Made by a program: the position numbers and the translations under genes
Shown: positions 26,183-35,911 of the stretch, one piece after another
Numbering within the stretch: the first letter of the stretch is position 1
Layout: each line of letters starts with the position of its first letter
Assembly (NCBI GenBank): GCA_947504875.1
Contig: CANNJI010000005.1
Span: forward strand, 1-49,485
Length of the DNA: 49,485 nt
DNA from: Legionellaceae bacterium
GTDB lineage: Bacteria > Pseudomonadota > Gammaproteobacteria > Legionellales > Legionellaceae
Direction of reading: 5' to 3'
The notes under the pieces: generated by a model
Database searches by the model: none
What the model saw: only the letters and a program-made list of their open reading frames with translations
What the model was told of the DNA's origin: nothing

Positions 26183-27541
26183 ATGTTGGAATATCAAAAG
26201 CGGCTAAAAAATGTGATTCCAGGCGGTGCGCATACTTATTCGCGAGGATGTGATCAGTTTCCATTGAATGCGCCAAAAATATTAGAAAAAGGGCTAGGGG
26301 CTTACGTCTGGGCACCAGGGGGCGAGCAATATCTAGATTATGGAATGGCGTTGAGGGCTGTAACTTTGGGTTATGCAAATAGTCGTGTAAACGCGGCCGC
26401 GTGGCGGGCAATTGAGCAAGGTAACAACCTTACACGGCCAAGCACAGTTGAGCTGGAAGCTGCAGAGTTGATGACGGATTTAATTCCTTCAGCACATATG
26501 GTGAAATTTGCCAAAAATGGTTCTAATGTAACAACTGCTGCTGCTAAAATTGCCCGTGCTTATACAGGTCGGCGTTATATCTGTATACCTAGGCAGCATC
26601 CTTTTTTTTCTTTTGATGATTGGTTTATTGGAACCACACCATTGACGCGGGGTATTCCGAAAGAACATGTCGGTTCAACGCTTGTATTTGATTATGGTGA
26701 TATTGGTTCTTTAGAGACTCTATTTGCGATGTACCCGGATAGTATCGCCGGTGTTATGTTAGAACCGGCAACGACGCAAATTCCGTGTGCATCGGGGTGT
26801 GAAAATAAATTGACATACTTAACACCTTGTACAGCATGCACAAATGGCCAAAGCAATTTTCTACAATCTATTGAGGTGCTGTGTAAAAAAAATGGTGCCT
26901 TATTTATTCTTGATGAAATGATCACGGGGTTTCGTTGGCACCTGCAAGGTGCACAAACTTATTTTGGTGTCACCCCTGATTTATCCACTTTCGGGAAGGG
27001 GATGGCAAATGGGTTTTCAGTTGCCGCATTGGTTGGTCGTCGCGAAATAATGGATGTAGCGTCTATTGATAAACCAGGCGCAGAGAGAACTTTTTTGTTG
27101 TCGTCAACCCATGGTGGGGAGATGTCGAGTTTGGCAGCATTCATTGAAACAGTAAAAATTTATAAAGAATATGATGTGTGTGCGCATCTTTGGAGCTATG
27201 GAGAAAAATTTAGCTTAGCATTCAATGCTGTGATTAGTGAGATTGGGTTAAATGAATATTTTTCAATTGTTGGGCCAGCTATTAGTATGAATTATTTGAC
27301 TTATGATTCAAATAAAGTTTTATCAATGGATTACAGGACTTTGTTTAATCAAGAGATGATAAAGGCCAATGTTCTGATGCCATGGATTGCTCCGAGTTTT
27401 TCTCACGGAGATAAAGAGCTTGAGTTAACAATGAATGCTATAAAATCTGCACTTATTATTTATAAAAAAGCGTTAAATGATGGGGTTGAGCAATATCTTG
27501 TCGGTGAAGCGATTAAACCTGTTTTTCGAAAATATAATTAG
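26183..27541 (+). CDS. HemL-like class III aminotransferase with a four-Cys insert
   Basis: PLP-dependent aminotransferase of 452 residues resembling glutamate-1-semialdehyde aminomutase. The cofactor lysine is K272 in TFGKGMANG, with the PLP-contact DE at 244-245 (LDEMITGF). Unusual for the family is a cysteine-rich insertion at 202-219 (C202, C206, C216, C219). It sits between ptmE and ptmA, in a gene neighbourhood seen in other legionaminic acid clusters. It is unlikely to serve haem synthesis; transamination of a hexose derivative to feed glucosamine phosphate is a context-based inference. Confidence 0.75.
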   Translation: MLEYQKRLKNVIPGGAHTYSRGCDQFPLNAPKILEKGLGAYVWAPGGEQYLDYGMALRAVTLGYANSRVNAAAWRAIEQGNNLTRPSTVELEAAELMTDLIPSAHMVKFAKNGSNVTTAAAKIARAYTGRRYICIPRQHPFFSFDDWFIGTTPLTRGIPKEHVGSTLVFDYGDIGSLETLFAMYPDSIAGVMLEPATTQIPCASGCENKLTYLTPCTACTNGQSNFLQSIEVLCKKNGALFILDEMITGFRWHLQGAQTYFGVTPDLSTFGKGMANGFSVAALVGRREIMDVASIDKPGAERTFLLSSTHGGEMSSLAAFIETVKIYKEYDVCAHLWSYGEKFSLAFNAVISEIGLNEYFSIVGPAISMNYLTYDSNKVLSMDYRTLFNQEMIKANVLMPWIAPSFSHGDKELELTMNAIKSALIIYKKALNDGVEQYLVGEAIKPVFRKYN

Positions 27542-27572
27542 GGATAGGAACAGTTTTATAACGGAGTAGTTT

Positions 27573-28337
27573 ATGTTGCAGGAAGAGGTGGTTGTTGTTA
27601 CTGGCGGTGCTGGGTTGCTTGGAAGAAAATTTTGTAATGCTATAGCAATGCAAGGTGGTGTGGCTATTGTTGCAGATCTTGATTTTTCTCAAGCGAGCCA
27701 GGTTGCGCAAGAAATTGAAAAGGCAGGGGGAAAAGCTCTTTCTGCATGTTTAGATATATGTGACAAAACCTCCATTGATAAATTGATTCGGGACTTAAAT
27801 TGTCAATATGGTCGTATTGATGCAGTTGTGAACAATGCCTATCCTCGTGGTAAAAATTATGGTCGAAAATTAGAAGATATCGAGTTCCAAGATTTTTGTG
27901 AAAGTTTGACCATGCATGTTGGTGGATATTTTTTGATTTCACAAAGGTTTGCTGAATATTTTAGAAAAAATGGAGGGGGTACAATTGTAAATATGGGATC
28001 TATTTATGGAACGATTGCCCCACGTTTTGATATTTATGATGGTACAGAAATGACTATGCCGCTTGAATACGCGAATATTAAGGCTGCTATCATTCATATG
28101 ACACGATATTTTGCACAATATTATAAAAAAGATGGTGTGCGTTGTAATTCTTTATCGCCTGGTGGTATTTTTGATAATCAAGCTAATACCTTTGTATATA
28201 ACTATAACCAGCATAGTGGTGTTAAAGGGATGCTTGATGCAACCGATGTTCTTGGCGGCCTAATGTTTTTGTTGTCGAGGGAGTCAAAATTTATGACGGG
28301 ACAAAATCTTATAATTGATGACGGTTTTTCACTTTAA
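27573..28337 (+). CDS. ptmA: Short-chain dehydrogenase (PtmA-like)
   Basis: Classical SDR of 254 residues with the cofactor loop TGGAGLLG (10-17), NNAYPRG in place of the usual NNAG, active-site S143 and the Y166/K170 pair (YANIK). PtmA is found with PtmE, PtmB and PtmF in Campylobacter flagellin-glycan loci and has been linked to supply of the glucosamine phosphate precursor. Position here is between the HemL-like aminotransferase and an unknown protein. Exact reaction remains uncertain. Confidence 0.75.
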   Translation: MLQEEVVVVTGGAGLLGRKFCNAIAMQGGVAIVADLDFSQASQVAQEIEKAGGKALSACLDICDKTSIDKLIRDLNCQYGRIDAVVNNAYPRGKNYGRKLEDIEFQDFCESLTMHVGGYFLISQRFAEYFRKNGGGTIVNMGSIYGTIAPRFDIYDGTEMTMPLEYANIKAAIIHMTRYFAQYYKKDGVRCNSLSPGGIFDNQANTFVYNYNQHSGVKGMLDATDVLGGLMFLLSRESKFMTGQNLIIDDGFSL

Positions 28338-28351
28338 CTAGAGCATAAATG

Positions 28352-29587
28352 ATGTCAATTTCAGGGGCTATGGTTGTTCTTTCAAGAATTCCGTTTACAG
28401 ACGCTGTTGCTGAACAAGTAAGGATAGTTGCATTAGTTGCATATGGTGTTGATGTTATTGTTTATGATTTGTCTTTTTTAAATAAAAAATATCAAAATAT
28501 AGAGGCTACGGTTACAAAATGTCCGGTTGTCAAAATTAAAACAATTTCAGAGTTTAAGCATAGACTTAAGACTTTTCATCCTCATGTATATCTTGATTTA
28601 ATTTATGGTTTATCAGGTATACAGGCCGATGCTTACCACATTATTTTTCGCTTGCTTAAAAAGTATAATGCCCAATATTATGTTCTGGCGATGGGCACAT
28701 TGCCATCAACCTTGGTTCGAGATAATCGCCGTTCTTTTCAACAGATAATGAAGAAAATAAAATTAATAAAGAACTTGTCTGTATTGTCTGCTTATGTAAA
28801 AGCCTCATGTAGAATAATTGGTAATAAGTTAATAAGGCGTTTAATTGATCATTATCAATTACCTTTAAATATTTTTTCTTGTACAAATGAAGTTTTAGAC
28901 TCATATCTAACAAGATACAATTTGTCTAAAGTAAATGTTATACCAATTCACTCATTAGATTACGATCGTTATCTTTTAAATCAAAATAAAACCAAGCCTG
29001 TTGATATACCAAATAATTATTGTGTGTTCGCTGATGACGGACTTGTCGCGCATCCTGATTTTTCAGTTTTAAATGATACTCAAAAACCTGTAATGGCAAA
29101 GAGTTATCAAAGATCAATTTGTCAATTTTTCGATAGGGTGGAAGAACTCACCGGTTTGGAAGTTGTTATTGCAGCGCATCCACGAGTAAATTATGATGCT
29201 TCCCCAAATTTATTTGGTAATAGAAAAATCATACAGGGAAAGACCATTCAACTAATAGAGCATAGTCAATTAGTTTTAACACATTACAGTACATCAATTT
29301 CTTATGCAATTTTATATAATAAGCCACTAGCACTATTACTAACCGATGAGATGATTCAAAAAAACTATGACCGTATGTCATATACATTTAGTGCCACTTT
29401 GGGTATACCTGTGTTTAATATGGATGAAGATAGAGAGCAAAATGATAATCTAGCCGATTATAGTAATTGGGTAAAAGATTATGATCACTATAGATATTCT
29501 TATATACAATCAAAATTATTAGGAGATAGTTTTTTTTGGGAGACTGTTGTAAAGGAATTAAAACAAGATTTTAATAGGGAGATATAA
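28352..29587 (+). CDS. Uncharacterised GT-B-like surface carbohydrate protein
   Basis: A 411-residue soluble protein, not assigned to a named enzyme. The C-terminal half has VIAAHPRVNYD and then LVLTHYSTSISYAILYNKP (about 310-330), a pattern seen in capsule-biosynthesis and CDP-glycerol-transferase-like GT-B proteins where His-Tyr-Ser-Thr and the following helix bind the nucleotide sugar. It may transfer the nonulosonic acid or another residue. It is notably AT-rich and lies inside the ptm block, between ptmA and legF. Confidence 0.6.
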   Translation: MSISGAMVVLSRIPFTDAVAEQVRIVALVAYGVDVIVYDLSFLNKKYQNIEATVTKCPVVKIKTISEFKHRLKTFHPHVYLDLIYGLSGIQADAYHIIFRLLKKYNAQYYVLAMGTLPSTLVRDNRRSFQQIMKKIKLIKNLSVLSAYVKASCRIIGNKLIRRLIDHYQLPLNIFSCTNEVLDSYLTRYNLSKVNVIPIHSLDYDRYLLNQNKTKPVDIPNNYCVFADDGLVAHPDFSVLNDTQKPVMAKSYQRSICQFFDRVEELTGLEVVIAAHPRVNYDASPNLFGNRKIIQGKTIQLIEHSQLVLTHYSTSISYAILYNKPLALLLTDEMIQKNYDRMSYTFSATLGIPVFNMDEDREQNDNLADYSNWVKDYDHYRYSYIQSKLLGDSFFWETVVKELKQDFNREI

Positions 29588-29594
29588 CAACTAT

Positions 29595-30311
29595 ATGTTT
29601 AATAATAAAAAAATTATTGCCATTATACCGGCAAGAAGTGGATCTAAAGGGTTACCTTTTAAAAATGTTAAAAATCTTTGTGGGAAGCCACTGATCACTT
29701 GGTCGATAGAGCAAGCGGTTCATTCAGCTTATATTGATACAGTTCTTGTGAGTACAGATTGTGAAGATATTAGAGCTATTTCTATGGCTGCGGGTGCGGA
29801 AGCGCCTTTTCTTCGGCCAGCGGATCTTGCAACAGACACTGCTTCAACAGCAGATGTTGTTAGACATGCAGTCGCATATTATGACGTTATATTAAATAAA
29901 GAATTTGATTATGTTATTGTTCTTGAGCCAACCTCACCACTCAGATCGCTCTCTGATATTGATACAGCTATTTCGATGCTTTGTTCGGCTGATATTGACT
30001 ATGATAGCTTGGTTTCATTGGGGGAAGTTGCCCACCACCCCTCTATTATGAAACGCCTTGAGAAAGGGGGCGTAATTCCTTTTAATGACGAACTTCCACA
30101 AACAACACGTCGCCAAGATAATGAGGTTGTTTATTTTCCTTTTGGTGTAGTGTATTTGGCAAAAACAGAGCGTTATTTGAAGGATGGCACATTTTATACG
30201 AGTCGCTGTATGGGGATGAACATAGAAAGATATCAGTGTTATGAAATAGATGATTTGTATGATTTCGTATGCGTGGAAGCGGTTATGTCATTAATTAGGG
30301 AGAAAAAATGA
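29595..30311 (+). CDS. legF: CMP-legionaminic acid synthetase (NeuA/PtmB family)
   Basis: Transfers CMP from CTP to the nine-carbon acid, giving the donor used by glycosyltransferases. The 238-residue protein has the CTP-binding loop IPARSGSKGLPFKN (11-24), VSTDCEDI (52-59) and EPTSPLR (111-117) typical of acylneuraminate cytidylyltransferases. It overlaps the next gene by 4 bases (ATGA). With legB, C, H, I and G it completes the pathway. Confidence 0.92.
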   Translation: MFNNKKIIAIIPARSGSKGLPFKNVKNLCGKPLITWSIEQAVHSAYIDTVLVSTDCEDIRAISMAAGAEAPFLRPADLATDTASTADVVRHAVAYYDVILNKEFDYVIVLEPTSPLRSLSDIDTAISMLCSADIDYDSLVSLGEVAHHPSIMKRLEKGGVIPFNDELPQTTRRQDNEVVYFPFGVVYLAKTERYLKDGTFYTSRCMGMNIERYQCYEIDDLYDFVCVEAVMSLIREKK

Positions 30312-31300
30312 GATTTTTGGTCGTTGGGTTGGGCTCTATGGGAAAAAGACGTATCAGAAATTTGCAGGCTCTTGGTTATGATGATATTGCTGGTTTTGAT
30401 TTGCGAGAAGATAGAAGAAATGAGTCAGTTGAAAGATATGGTATAGAAATTTATGATCAATTCGAGAGGGCGCGTTCGGAATTTAGTCCTGGTGCAATGA
30501 TTATCTCTACTTCTCCTCAGCATCATATGCATTATGCATGGATTGGATTGCAGAATAAAATACCTTGTTTTATTGAAGCTTCGGTTGTAGAGGCGGAGCA
30601 AATTTTGGCTTTATCTCATGAGGCTAAGTCGAGTAATGTCTTGATGGCGCCTTCTTGTACTATGCGATATTTCCCTGGGCCTAAAAAAGTGAAAGAGCTA
30701 ATAAAAGCCGGTGTTATTGGAACGCCACTTAATATCAACTATCAAACAGGCCAATATTTAGAGGATTGGCATCCGTGGGAGCCTATTGATAGTTACTATG
30801 TCTCACAACGAGAAACTGGTGGTGCTCGAGAAATTGTACCTTTTGAACTAACGTGGTTGAATGATATTTTTGGTGTACCTGTGGCGCTTAGTTGTATGAA
30901 GACGAAGTTGACGAATTTGAATGCTGATATAGATGATATTTATCACTGTTTATTACAATATCCCAATCACCTTTTAGCGAATATAACGATAGATGTTGTT
31001 TCTCGTCCATTAGCAACCCGAGAACTACGAATTATGGGCACAGAAGGAGTACTTGTGATGAGTTCTGATGAGCAATGTGTAAGATACTCCAACCTGCAAC
31101 ATAGTGATTGGGTGAAATATATGCTTGCAGAAGGTAAAAAAGAACAGGGGTATATTAATGCTGAGGAGCCATATATTGAAGAATTATCAGACTTTATTTC
31201 TGCCGTTAATTTGAAAAGTTCGGATGTTTTTCAAAACACTTTAGAAGATGACTGGCGAGTCTTGAACGTTCTATCCGAGCTTGAGATGTTAGTAAAATAA
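30308..31300 (+). CDS. ptmF: Gfo/Idh/MocA-family oxidoreductase (PtmF-like)
   Basis: NAD(P)-dependent oxidoreductase of 330 residues with the N-terminal dinucleotide loop GLGSMGKRR (7-15) and a C-terminal alpha/beta domain. It follows legF with a 4-base overlap. PtmF in Campylobacter was reported with PtmA and PgmL to help make the glucosamine-1-phosphate precursor; that role is carried over here by context. Direct substrate is unproven. Confidence 0.75.
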   Translation: MRFLVVGLGSMGKRRIRNLQALGYDDIAGFDLREDRRNESVERYGIEIYDQFERARSEFSPGAMIISTSPQHHMHYAWIGLQNKIPCFIEASVVEAEQILALSHEAKSSNVLMAPSCTMRYFPGPKKVKELIKAGVIGTPLNINYQTGQYLEDWHPWEPIDSYYVSQRETGGAREIVPFELTWLNDIFGVPVALSCMKTKLTNLNADIDDIYHCLLQYPNHLLANITIDVVSRPLATRELRIMGTEGVLVMSSDEQCVRYSNLQHSDWVKYMLAEGKKEQGYINAEEPYIEELSDFISAVNLKSSDVFQNTLEDDWRVLNVLSELEMLVK

Positions 31301-31334
31301 AATATGTAAGTTTAATTCATATGGATATCGAATA

Positions 31335-31865
31335 ATGAAAAAAAAACTAGATTTAGGATGTGGTAATAAAAAACGCGAAGGCGCAGTTGGTGTCGATTTT
31401 AATGAGCGTACGGATGCGGATGTGATTCATGATTTGAATTCATTTCCTTATCCATTTGAAGATGCATCTTTTGATGAAATTTATATCGATAATACATTAG
31501 AGCATCTTGATAATGTGATTGGGGTGATGGAAGAGGTTCATCGGATTTGTAAACCTAATGGGCTTGTAAAAGTAATTGTTCCTTATTTTAGGTCGGTATG
31601 GGCGAGTATAGACCCAACGCATAAACATTTTTTTACGGTTAATTCATTTGCATATTTTGATCCTGATCATATTATTTCAAAAAAATATAAGTATACAACC
31701 AGTCGATTTAGCCCAAATAAAATCATTTTTAATGAAACCCTGACGAATAGATGGTTTAAAAAAATGATGATTAAACTTGCTAATCGTTTTCCATCGCGTT
31801 ATGAGTATTATTTAAGTCATTTTTATCCATTAGATGATATTACTTATTACCTTTCTAAATGTTAG
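31335..31865 (+). CDS. SAM-dependent methyltransferase
   Basis: Class I methyltransferase of 176 residues, small for the fold. Motif I LDLGCGN is at 5-11, the acidic loop at GVDFNE (20-25), and NTLEHLDN follows. A short gap after ptmF and its place before a sugar SDR suggest methylation of a sugar hydroxyl, amine or carboxyl in the repeat unit. Acceptor cannot be told from the sequence. Confidence 0.8.
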   Translation: MKKKLDLGCGNKKREGAVGVDFNERTDADVIHDLNSFPYPFEDASFDEIYIDNTLEHLDNVIGVMEEVHRICKPNGLVKVIVPYFRSVWASIDPTHKHFFTVNSFAYFDPDHIISKKYKYTTSRFSPNKIIFNETLTNRWFKKMMIKLANRFPSRYEYYLSHFYPLDDITYYLSKC

Positions 31866-31891
31866 AGTTTTTTGTAATAGGATAAATTTGT

Positions 31892-32839
31892 ATGGATGCA
31901 CTAAGAGGCTGCTCAATATTAGTCACCGGAGCCAATGGTTTTGTTGGAAGGCATTTATGTCCTGTCTTACGAAATAATGGATGTGTTGTGCATGCTGTAG
32001 GTCGCAAGATTTTAATGGACTCTTTTTATTATTCGTGTGATTTACGTGATAAGACGAAAATTTCTTTATTGTTACAAGAACTAGCTCCAGATTATGTGAT
32101 TCATCTTGCAACAGTAAAAAAACGAGATGGTATTTCTTTATCAGATTATCGTCTTTTTTATGAGGAAAACTTTATAACCTCGCTCAATTTAATTGAGGCC
32201 TGTGATCAAGTTAAAACAGTTAGGCGTTTTATTTATTTAGGCAGTTGCGAAGAGTATGGTGTTCAACAATCACCGTTTAAAGAAACTCAAAAAGAGATGC
32301 CCCTATCAGCTTATGGCGTAAGTAAACTTGCCGTTACACAATTATTACAGTCTCTTGTGAATTCATCACATTTTTCTTCTGTCGTTTTGCGACCATCATT
32401 AATTTATGGGCCAGGTCAAAGGCATGATATGTTTTTGCCGGCAATGCTTTATTCTCTTATTCATGAAAAGTTTTTTGATATGACCCATGGCGTGCAAACC
32501 AGAGACTATATTTATATCGATGATGTTGTTCGTGCGATTATATCTTCGTTATGTTTTGATTTAGACAATAAAGTAGAAATTATGAATATAAGCTCAGCGC
32601 AACCTATTTTAATTAAATCTTTGGCTTTGATGTCAGCTCAATTAATTGGTAATAATAGTGAACAGTATCTAAACTTTGGTGCGAAAGCATATCGACCACA
32701 AGAAGCAATGGAGTATAGTGCTGAGAATCATCGTGCAAAAATAAAATTAAATTTTTCTCCAGAAGTAGCATTAGCGGATGGCTTGTTACGGACAATAGAG
32801 AGTATTCGAAATAGTGAGTGTTTGACTTATGCCAGCTAA
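31892..32839 (+). CDS. NAD-dependent sugar epimerase/dehydratase
   Basis: Extended SDR of 315 residues: TGANGFVG (12-19), active-site region GSCEEYG (117-123, S118) and YGVSK (Y141/K145). It acts on a nucleotide sugar, most likely as epimerase or reductase, but the exact reaction is not readable. Its stop overlaps the next glycosyltransferase start by 11 bases. The segment is AT-rich compared with pgi-wzc. Confidence 0.78.
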   Translation: MDALRGCSILVTGANGFVGRHLCPVLRNNGCVVHAVGRKILMDSFYYSCDLRDKTKISLLLQELAPDYVIHLATVKKRDGISLSDYRLFYEENFITSLNLIEACDQVKTVRRFIYLGSCEEYGVQQSPFKETQKEMPLSAYGVSKLAVTQLLQSLVNSSHFSSVVLRPSLIYGPGQRHDMFLPAMLYSLIHEKFFDMTHGVQTRDYIYIDDVVRAIISSLCFDLDNKVEIMNISSAQPILIKSLALMSAQLIGNNSEQYLNFGAKAYRPQEAMEYSAENHRAKIKLNFSPEVALADGLLRTIESIRNSECLTYAS

Positions 32840-34058
32840 AATTCATTATCATTCTGATTGTCATTTTTTTGCGGGTTGCGAAAATATGCTCGTAAATTTT
32901 TGGTCTGCAGCAGATATGCGTGAGCATTTTGAGGTGAGTTTTAGTTATCGTTTTTCTAGAGTTTATGCGCAAGGCTTAAATGCTCGAGCAAACATAGACT
33001 TTTCTACTTACCCACTTTTTTTTCCTGAATTATCTAATTTTAATTTATTACCAAGAAAAATTCCTAGCTTGGTTCGAAGAGTAATGCTGCTTGTTGTTCG
33101 AGCGGGTTTAAATATTCCATTATTACTGTATCAAGTATGGGTTTTATCTCGATTGTTTAAGCGATTAAAGCCCGATGTGGTCCATATTAATAATGGAGGC
33201 TACCCTGCAGCATTATCTGCTCGTGCGGCGGTGATTGCAGCGAAGCTTACCGGGATTAAAAAAATTGTGATGGTCGTTAATAATATGGCGATGGATTATC
33301 AACGCTTTTCTCGTTGGTGGGAGTATCCGATTGACCGGTTTGTTGCCCGTACAGTGACAACATTTGTTACTGGATCTTCTGTTGCCGGGGAGCAATTAAA
33401 GAAGGTACTGAAATTACCCAATAATAAACTAAGAATAATTCATAATGGTATTCAATTGCGCGCCGTATCTGAGTCAGTAACTGAAACTCGAAACCGACTT
33501 GGTTTATCTGAATTCGATGGCGTTATCTTGGGTGTGGTGTCGGTTATGGAGCAACGAAAAGGGCATGTAGTTCTTTTGAAGGCATTGTCTTATTTGCCCA
33601 AAAATTTACCATTTAAGGTGTTAATCGAAGGCAATGGGATATTGCGTGCGACTTTGGAGCAATGTGTTATTGATCATGATTTAAGCGACACTTGTGTTTT
33701 TGTGGGGTTGGAGCAAAATATTATGAATCTGATGGCTTTATTAGATGTGCTTATTTTGCCCTCGATTAGTCATGAAGATTTTCCAAATGTTGTTCTTGAG
33801 GCTATGGCATTAGGTAAGCCTGTAATCGCAAGTCGTATAGCGGGAACCCCAGAACAAATTATTGAGGGTGAAACAGGAATTCTAGTTCCGCCTGCTGATC
33901 CTATAGCGTTAAGCGCTGCAATTGAGTATCTTATTGAAAATAAAATAGTACGCGAGCAAATGGGTGCGCAGGGAAAAAAACGCTTTGAAAGTAATTTTAT
34001 TGCAAATATTGCAGTAGAAAAATACCGTACGTTATATCAATCGATGTTAAGGGAGTAA
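32829..34058 (+). CDS. Glycosyltransferase family 4
   Basis: Retaining GT-B glycosyltransferase of 409 residues. The nucleotide-sugar motif Ex7E is E316-E324 (EDFPNVVLE), followed by MALGKPVIAS and GETGILVPP, all typical of GT4. Cytosolic face of the inner membrane is expected. It starts inside the preceding SDR gene and ends 3 bases before rfbF. Donor and linkage unknown. Confidence 0.88.
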   Translation: MPAKIHYHSDCHFFAGCENMLVNFWSAADMREHFEVSFSYRFSRVYAQGLNARANIDFSTYPLFFPELSNFNLLPRKIPSLVRRVMLLVVRAGLNIPLLLYQVWVLSRLFKRLKPDVVHINNGGYPAALSARAAVIAAKLTGIKKIVMVVNNMAMDYQRFSRWWEYPIDRFVARTVTTFVTGSSVAGEQLKKVLKLPNNKLRIIHNGIQLRAVSESVTETRNRLGLSEFDGVILGVVSVMEQRKGHVVLLKALSYLPKNLPFKVLIEGNGILRATLEQCVIDHDLSDTCVFVGLEQNIMNLMALLDVLILPSISHEDFPNVVLEAMALGKPVIASRIAGTPEQIIEGETGILVPPADPIALSAAIEYLIENKIVREQMGAQGKKRFESNFIANIAVEKYRTLYQSMLRE

Positions 34059-34061
34059 ATC

Positions 34062-34838
34062 ATGAAAGTTGTTATTCTTGCGGGTGGGTATGGTACACGC
34101 ATTCGAGATGTTGCGGACGATATTCCAAAACCAATGATCCCCATTGGCCCTTATCCTATTATTTGGCACATCATGAAAACTTATGCCCATTTTGGATATA
34201 AAGATTTTTTAATTTGCTTAGGATATAAAGGGCAGGTAATAAAAGATTTCTTTTTAAATTACGAGGCCTACACACGCGATTTAACCATTCGGTTTGGTGA
34301 AAATGGAGGCATTACTTACCATAGTGATCATGATGAATCGGATTGGCGAATAACACTTGCAGACACAGGCCTTAACTCAATGACGGGCTCTCGTATTTCA
34401 CGTATTCGTGAGTATATTGGGGATAATGACTTCATGTTGACTTATGGGGATGGGGTCAGTGATGTTGATATTTCAAAGCTCGTGGCCTTTCATAAAGCAC
34501 ACGGCAAAACCCTGACGGTAACTGGTGTTTATCCACCGGCGCGTTTTGGAGAAATGGTTTGTGCAGCGGATGGAACGTTACTTGAGTTTAATGAAAAGCC
34601 ACAAGCCACAGGGGGGCGTATTTCAGGTGGATTTTTTGTTGCAAAACCCTCCCTTTTTAATTGTCTAGATAATCGAGAAGAGCTAGTGTTTGAGCAAGAA
34701 CCCATGCGCACTTTAGTGCGGGATGGAGAGCTCATGATGTATCAGCATGATGGTTTTTGGCAGCCCATGGATACCAGTCGTGAATATCAGTTGTTGAACT
34801 CATTGTTTAATCAAGGAAATGCGCCATGGGTCAGATAG
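34062..34838 (+). CDS. rfbF: Glucose-1-phosphate cytidylyltransferase
   Basis: Makes CDP-glucose from CTP and glucose-1-phosphate. The 258-residue protein begins with VVILAGGYGTR (3-13), has IPKPMIPIG (21-29) and the metal-binding YGDGVSDVD (127-135), matching RfbF/DdhA closely in length and motifs. It overlaps rfbG by 13 bases. Together they give CDP-4-keto-6-deoxyglucose. Confidence 0.94.
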   Translation: MKVVILAGGYGTRIRDVADDIPKPMIPIGPYPIIWHIMKTYAHFGYKDFLICLGYKGQVIKDFFLNYEAYTRDLTIRFGENGGITYHSDHDESDWRITLADTGLNSMTGSRISRIREYIGDNDFMLTYGDGVSDVDISKLVAFHKAHGKTLTVTGVYPPARFGEMVCAADGTLLEFNEKPQATGGRISGGFFVAKPSLFNCLDNREELVFEQEPMRTLVRDGELMMYQHDGFWQPMDTSREYQLLNSLFNQGNAPWVR

Positions 34839-35911
34839 TTAACATGCGTGATGCGCTTCATGCATTTGTAGGTAAGCGTGTTTTTATTACAGGGCATACG
34901 GGGTTTAAAGGTTCTTGGCTTGCTTTTATATTAAAAGAAATTGGCGCTGAGGTTATGGGCTATGCCTTACCGCCAGAAACTTCACCCAATCATTTTGATT
35001 TATTAAAATTAAGTTCTCGTATTCAACATGTATCTGGTGATATTCGTGATGCTGAAGCATTAAATGCTGCCATGCAGTCTTATAAACCTGAGTTTGTATT
35101 TCATTTAGCTGCGCAAGCGCTGGTTAAAAAATCTTATGATGATCCAGTGCTTACCATTGGCTCTAATGTTTTGGGTTCTGCTCATTTGTTAGAAGCAGTT
35201 CGACAGAGCTCTTCTGTTCGTTCGTTGGTTTATATTACTTCAGATAAATGCTATGAAAATGTTGAATGGGTTTGGGGATATCGTGAAAATGATAGGTTAG
35301 GCGGGCATGATCCTTACAGTGCTTCAAAGGCTGCTGCAGAACTTATATTTTCAGCCTATGCGCGTTCGTATTTTCAGCATCGGCCTGAATTAGGCGCGGC
35401 AACTACGCGAGCAGGCAATGTGATTGGCGGGGGCGATTGGTCGCTTAATCGTATTATTCCTGATTGTGTTCGTGCAATTGAAAAAAATAATCCCATTATT
35501 TTGCGTAATCCGGCAGCAACAAGACCTTGGCAACATGTTTTGGAGCCTTTATCAGGTTACTTGTTATTAGCTGCCAAATTACATGAACAACCTTCGATTT
35601 TTTCTGGCGCTTGGAACTTTGGCCCTTCATCACAAGAAGTACGTACAGTGCATGAAGTGGCAAATAAAATGGTGTCGTATTTTCGTCAAGGGCGTGTTGA
35701 GGTCGAAACATCAGGACATCATCCACATGAAGCGCAACTATTACAATTAAGTTGTGATAAAGCGCATCAACAATTAGGTTGGCAACCCCGGTGGCGTGTT
35801 GAACAAACTTTAGAGGCAACAGCCTCTTGGTATCAACATGTTTTGGCAGGAGGTAATGTAGAAGCCATTACACGCGAACAAATCTATACTTATTTTCCGG
35901 AGTTATCATGA
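34826..35911 (+). CDS. rfbG: CDP-glucose 4,6-dehydratase
   Basis: Makes CDP-4-keto-6-deoxyglucose. The 361-residue SDR has FITGHTGFKGSWL (20-32), the TSDK active-site motif (138-141) and YSASK (Y164/K168), the pattern specific to RfbG/DdhB. An ATG at 34844 is an alternative start that avoids the overlap with rfbF. It overlaps the next epimerase gene by 4 bases. Confidence 0.94.
   Translation: MGQIVNMRDALHAFVGKRVFITGHTGFKGSWLAFILKEIGAEVMGYALPPETSPNHFDLLKLSSRIQHVSGDIRDAEALNAAMQSYKPEFVFHLAAQALVKKSYDDPVLTIGSNVLGSAHLLEAVRQSSSVRSLVYITSDKCYENVEWVWGYRENDRLGGHDPYSASKAAAELIFSAYARSYFQHRPELGAATTRAGNVIGGGDWSLNRIIPDCVRAIEKNNPIILRNPAATRPWQHVLEPLSGYLLLAAKLHEQPSIFSGAWNFGPSSQEVRTVHEVANKMVSYFRQGRVEVETSGHHPHEAQLLQLSCDKAHQQLGWQPRWRVEQTLEATASWYQHVLAGGNVEAITREQIYTYFPELS

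Noticed and set aside
26183-27541. Annotation as hemL (haem biosynthesis)
   Set aside because: Context in a legionaminic acid block and the four-Cys insert argue against a haem role.
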